Source: Monosporascus cannonballus
Taxonomy: Eukaryota; Ascomycota; Sordariomycetes; Xylariales
Assembly: GCA_004154925.1 (NCBI GenBank)
Contig: QJNS01000001.1
Span: forward strand, 958,148-1,022,147
Direction: 5' to 3'
Length of the DNA stretch: 64,000 nucleotides
In this document: positions 60,027 to 64,000 of the stretch, piece by piece
Numbering within the stretch: position 1 is the first letter of the stretch
Layout: each line of letters starts with the position of its first letter
Position numbers and translations under genes: made by a program
Notes under the pieces: generated by a model
Seen by the model: only the letters and a program-made list of their open reading frames with translations
What the model was told of the DNA's origin: nothing
Databases searched by the model: none

Positions 60027-60964
60027 GATGGATGGATGGATGGCTCTTCTTCACCTGCCGGACTGATGAATTGCAACGGTTTAGCCCTTCTCTGCTACCT
60101 TGAAATCATCTGGGTGGGGCGCTCTGCCACGCATCCATATGTACAAGAGGTTGGTTGCTCTATGGCAGTGTTTTGCCAGCGAAAGCGTTGTAGTAGTATC
60201 AGAAATGCTTCAATTCAGCTGGCGCGTTCTCGGCGAGTCTTGGGCTTCACTTCTGCCGAGGTTCGGGAGCTGGAGCCCGGGCCCACTAGCGTACTACTGT
60301 AGCTACTAGCTAGCTACCGTTTACAAGGGTAGGTGCTCTGAACCGTATTACCCCTGTACGGAGCACAATATCGCCAGAGTTGTTAGGTTAGCATATATAG
60401 GTTTGTCCCGTCGGAATCAGAGGGCAAGAACATTGGAAAAGGTAAAAACAGCCAAAACTGTAAAACGAAAAAGATTCCTTAAAAGGGTTAAATATACAAA
60501 TAAATGAAAATAAGCAAGCTGGCCTTGTCACAGTGGGTATGTCATGTCATCATCGTCGGCTTTTTATATCCACGATCCGGTCTTTTTCAAAGCTCGGTAG
60601 GTTAATACTGCGGTATTCCTGCCAACTATATAAAGTAGTTATTAAGAGGAACCGCAACGAAATAGATAGATCCAGCTAGTTGGAAGACGTCGACTTACAA
60701 ACCCAAGGTAAAATGACACTACACCTATTATAGATGGATAGCAGCTTGCCCTGAAAGATACGCCCAAGATATCGTAGACCAGCTCAACACCATAACAACG
60801 ATGTCCCCAAACCCCGTCCTGAAGACCAACCCCAACACCTTCCAACACATAATCCGTTCCATGGGTTAGTCAACGCGACAACGTCATTTAGAGAAATCTC
60901 AGCGGCTCTCCGCCAAAGTCGACCGCCAACATCGGGCATATGTAGCCCTCCCGTCCGAACCCGC
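60027..60964. other. Intergenic region between PEX12 and the F-box gene
   Basis: About 940 bp holding the PEX12 promoter and the F-box gene 3' flank. CCGAGG, a possible FarA/FarB core, occurs at 60256-60261, about 230 bp upstream of PEX12. No gene seen. Confidence 0.45.
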
Positions 60965-62826
60965 TCAGGGGTCGAACACCTCCGCCCAGTTCCAGATCAC
61001 GGTTCCGTTATGCTCAATCTCCATCTCCATCAGGGACTCGAGCTCCTCGAGGCGGTTCTCCCAGTCATCCTCATCACCATCGTCGTCGCCATCCTCGGGC
61101 GGCTCATAGTCCTCGTCATCATCGTCCTCCGCCTGCCCGGCCTCGATGATCGTCCGCACGAAGTCGGCCATGACCACCCTGTCCGGGTCGTCCCCGTGGC
61201 CCTTGTCTGAGATCTTCCAGAAGGCGTTGGGGCCCGCGGGGCCGCGAGGATCAAAGTCCCTATAACTTCCCTTCAGTTTCTCCTTTTCCGCGCAACTATG
61301 GCAGCAGCGGATCGATTAAAGAATGCGAAAATTCCGAGGGGACTTACTTGTCGAACCACGTTCCCAGGACGCCCTTCCCGCTCCTCGGGCCTCCCACCTT
61401 GATGCCCTCGCTCCGCCACCTATCCTCCCCGGCGAAGACGGAGATCGAGGTCCACCAGACCTCTCCCTCGCGCGTTAGACGCACGGTACCTGTCGTCGTC
61501 GCCAAAAGTGCGTCAGTAAGCGAGTAATACGGACGAAGACAAGCCAGGCTGAGAAACGGCGCGAAGAACACACCTCTGATATGGATTATACCCCGTATAT
61601 CCGAGTTGGCGTTCTCCTCCCAGGTGTCGTCTAACGAGCGGCACACGCCCTTGAAGTGCACCACGGGAAGGGCCTGACCGTCCCCAGGGCCCGGCGGCTC
61701 GATCGCCGTGACGTGGAGCTTCATGAGGATGAAGCGCGTGGCCTCGCCCGCGTCGACGGCGGGCCTCGGGACCGTCGGCGGCAGCTGGTGCTCGGCGTTG
61801 AAGTTGTAGGCGAAGAAGTCGGCGTAGTCGAGGAAGCACACAAACCGGAGCCAGGTGCCCGTGACGCCGTACGAATCCTGCAACTCCAGGGGTCCCGGCT
61901 CCCGGTCCGAGGTCGACAGAGGCCGGTAGCCGCCCGGCCAGACGCCCGGGAAGGGCCGGTTCCAGACGGTCTTGCAAATCGGGGACTTGTTCAGGCCGAA
62001 CTTCTTCAGGTTGGCGCCGAGGACGACCATGATGGCCTCCATCTTCTCCCAGTCGACATTGCCGCTGCCGTCATCCATGAACGGACCCCACATGCTCTCC
62101 TCGGTGTATTGCCGGAGATCGTATACTTTGCTGCAGGCGAACCGGCTCATCTTGCCGGACCTCGTCCTGTGCGACCCCGGGTGGGCGTACAGCATCGGCA
62201 CGCTGTAGAGGCAGTGCAGGTGGGCGCTCTTCTGGTGGTCGTCCTGAGGCGGCGACGAGAAGATGCTATCCTTGAGCTCGGCACGGGCCTGCTGGTAGAT
62301 GAAAGACCGGCACAGAAAAGCTGCCTGGTTCGTCTCTTCTTCGAATATTGACGATAGAAGCCCGGCATTGCGGGATACCGGATGCACGGTAGCGGGGCTG
62401 GCCGGATCGCCTTCAGATGAGGCATTCATGAGCAGCCTCGTTACCGTGTCGTGGACGAACGAAAGCTCATTTTTCTACAAGAGTTTGAGCCATGTGAGTC
62501 TCCTACGACGGCAACGGCAGGAATCGCGCCAACGCACATTCCTATGAGAGCGAGCAGGGTATACGGACCTTATCGTTAACGCTGGTACGATAGCAGACAA
62601 CCTGCAGCCGCACTAAGTCTTTGATAGCTTGTACCCAATCCAGTTCACGAGAATTTGATGGCGTATCGAAATTTCTGAGATACACCTCCTTAAAGAGAGG
62701 GACGTTCTGGGAAACGGCATGATAGAACGTTCTACATATACGAGGTATCCATGCCAGATCAGGCGGGTCGACGTGAACCAGAACATTGTGTAGAATCTCG
62801 GGCGGAAGCTCTGCTAAGAGAACCAT
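60965..62826 (-). CDS. F-box domain protein
   Basis: Exons (minus strand) are 62826-62569, 62474-61592, 61489-61348 and 61259-60965, giving 525 aa. The start is the ATG of MVLLAELPPEILHNVLVHVD, an F-box (residues about 3-45, ending TFYHAVSQNVPLFKEVYLRN) that would bind Skp1 in an SCF ubiquitin ligase. The remaining ~450 residues match a filamentous-fungal F-box family with FLCRSFIYQQARAELKDSIF, MSRFACSKVYDLRQYTEESM WGPF, GTWLRFVCFLDYADFFAYNF and IRGTVRLTREGEVWWTSISV. The C-terminal 70 residues are highly acidic (EDDDDEDYEPPEDGDDDGDE). Substrates are unknown. Confidence 0.88.
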
Positions 62827-64000
62827 GTCGATCAATCAGCCCGGGCGAGGCTGCTCGTACCAGCAGGCCGCCAATGCAAAACTCGGTGCACGCTGTCATC
62901 AAGTTCCAGACCGAGACCTCGTGAATGTCATGCGGCTGTAGAAGCTTGAGTCGGGCTGTACTATAATTAGAGGAAGATGAAACAGATCTAGGCCTGGAGT
63001 ATGAACTTTACATAGTAAGTGTAAGTGAGAACGAAGTGCGGATGGGAGTTGTGAGTTTAGGTCCGTACCGTCACCAAAGTCCGAAAACCCCATCTACGGT
63101 TGTTTGCATATGGGGGATATACACCAGTAGCGGGACTCGCTCGGAGATAAAGCCATAAGCTCCCCTCTGTCCCGCCCTAAGGTTCGAGGTGCATACGTAT
63201 GTGTCAAGGGGGGATTGTCTGCTGGCACCCGAGATTATATGGAACGACCCCAGCGGAAAGAAGATAGTCAGGTATATGAGTAACTAATGCCCTTGTGAGG
63301 CGGTGTTAAGCCTACCTAGCAGTTAGCTCCGGAAATATCTTGTTCCAGAACGTCCGTAATGCGAGGCTGCGAGGTCCAGGTTGACATTCCCAGTAACCAC
63401 CAATACTGAGGATGGTTAGAGGCAACCCATAATATCAACACCATGCGTTTGTGTTTCCCTTATGCCCACCTATACCCCCGTAGTATCCATTCCTCCCGTA
63501 TTGTTAATACCCCCTCCAAAATAGGGCGACGAGCATCGCGTACCCCTGTATACCACACGAGTAAGGCAAGTCCAGGCCGTCTTTAAAAATCGCTGCGACC
63601 CTCCTCTCGATCGATATGAACCGGAACAGCTACCAGCTGGTACTTCGGGGGAACGACTTTATCATGCCCGGCTTAAGTAGAGTCGTACCTAATGCTGGGA
63701 GCCCCATCGCCGCCAACCACGGTAGAAGCCCCATGCCGACCGAGAACGGCGCGCCCTCGAAACAGTACACATCTTCCGTCGTCGTAAAATGTCATGCTGC
63801 ACATACGTATGTGAGTGTAAATATGTCCAGTATGTGCATAAGCGTAAGACAATGGCGAGCTAACACCATCGATACTTATCCCACACGTCGTCGGTGGCCT
63901 TGGTTCTTAAAACTAGTGTTAGCTAGGTTGGGGGTATATCGCGAGACAACAGAGCGCTATGGCTAAGATACAACAGCAAAACCGAACAGCATCCGTCCGT
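62827..64000. other. Region upstream of the F-box gene to the window end
   Basis: 1.17 kb. It holds the F-box promoter; 62899-63093 and 63616-63966 have open frames without recognisable protein character. No RNA gene or repeat seen. Confidence 0.4.

Noticed and set aside
61656..62351. 231-codon plus-strand open frame
   Set aside because: Antisense to the F-box gene, no protein motif.

Overview
The window is nuclear DNA of a filamentous ascomycete (Pezizomycotina, most likely a sordariomycete). Genes lie on both strands without operons. They are split by short introns (mostly 50-140 bp) with GT donors, CTAAC-type branch points and AG acceptors. The families fit too: a Pth11-like fungal rhodopsin receptor, DUF4360, WSC and GH16 wall proteins, and fungal housekeeping orthologues. 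Exon joins below were worked out by hand from splice motifs, reading phase and conserved protein motifs. I saw no rRNA, tRNA or CRISPR array.

Layout. 0-20 kb: RhoGDI (+) with a very long first intron that carries a second in-frame coding exon; Ppg1-type PP2A-like phosphatase (-); a CCHC-knuckle proline-rich protein (+); an acidic Cys-rich protein (+); a damaged fungal-specific gene (+); proteasome inhibitor PI31 (+); importin Kap114 (-); and Rev7 (+), divergent from Kap114. 20-32.5 kb is an accessory island. It has a cytochrome P450 relic, a 417-bp element with 38-bp terminal inverted repeats, an intact eight-exon Pth11-like receptor (-), an intact five-exon FAD monooxygenase (+), a second receptor-like relic and a frameshifted F-box relic. 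32.8-44.2 kb: MCM3 (+), Mak32-type PfkB protein (-), adenylyl cyclase-associated protein (+) and carnitine acetyltransferase (-). 44.2-47.4 kb is gene-poor, with a 30-codon zinc-ribbon-like microORF and a minisatellite. 47.5-64 kb: GH16-WSC wall protein with lesions (+), metallophosphoesterase (-), TMEM16 scramblase-like protein (+), DUF4360 secreted protein (-), Pex12 (-) and an F-box protein (-).

Functional links are loose. Carnitine acetyltransferase (mitochondrial presequence plus C-terminal AKL) and Pex12 both serve peroxisomal metabolism. RhoGDI and CAP both act on actin and polarity. MCM3, Rev7 and Kap114 serve the nucleus. The receptor and the monooxygenase are the intact survivors in the island and may be remains of a metabolic locus; that is inference. 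Two 10-N gaps, each flanked by poly-G on the left and poly-C on the right, are assembly joins; one sits in the last MCM3 intron.

The most unusual signals are the nested in-frame N-terminal exon of RhoGDI, the TIR element, the two-frame gene at 11.4-12.1 kb, and the GH16 gene that is open almost throughout but lacks a splice acceptor and has a locally shifted core motif.
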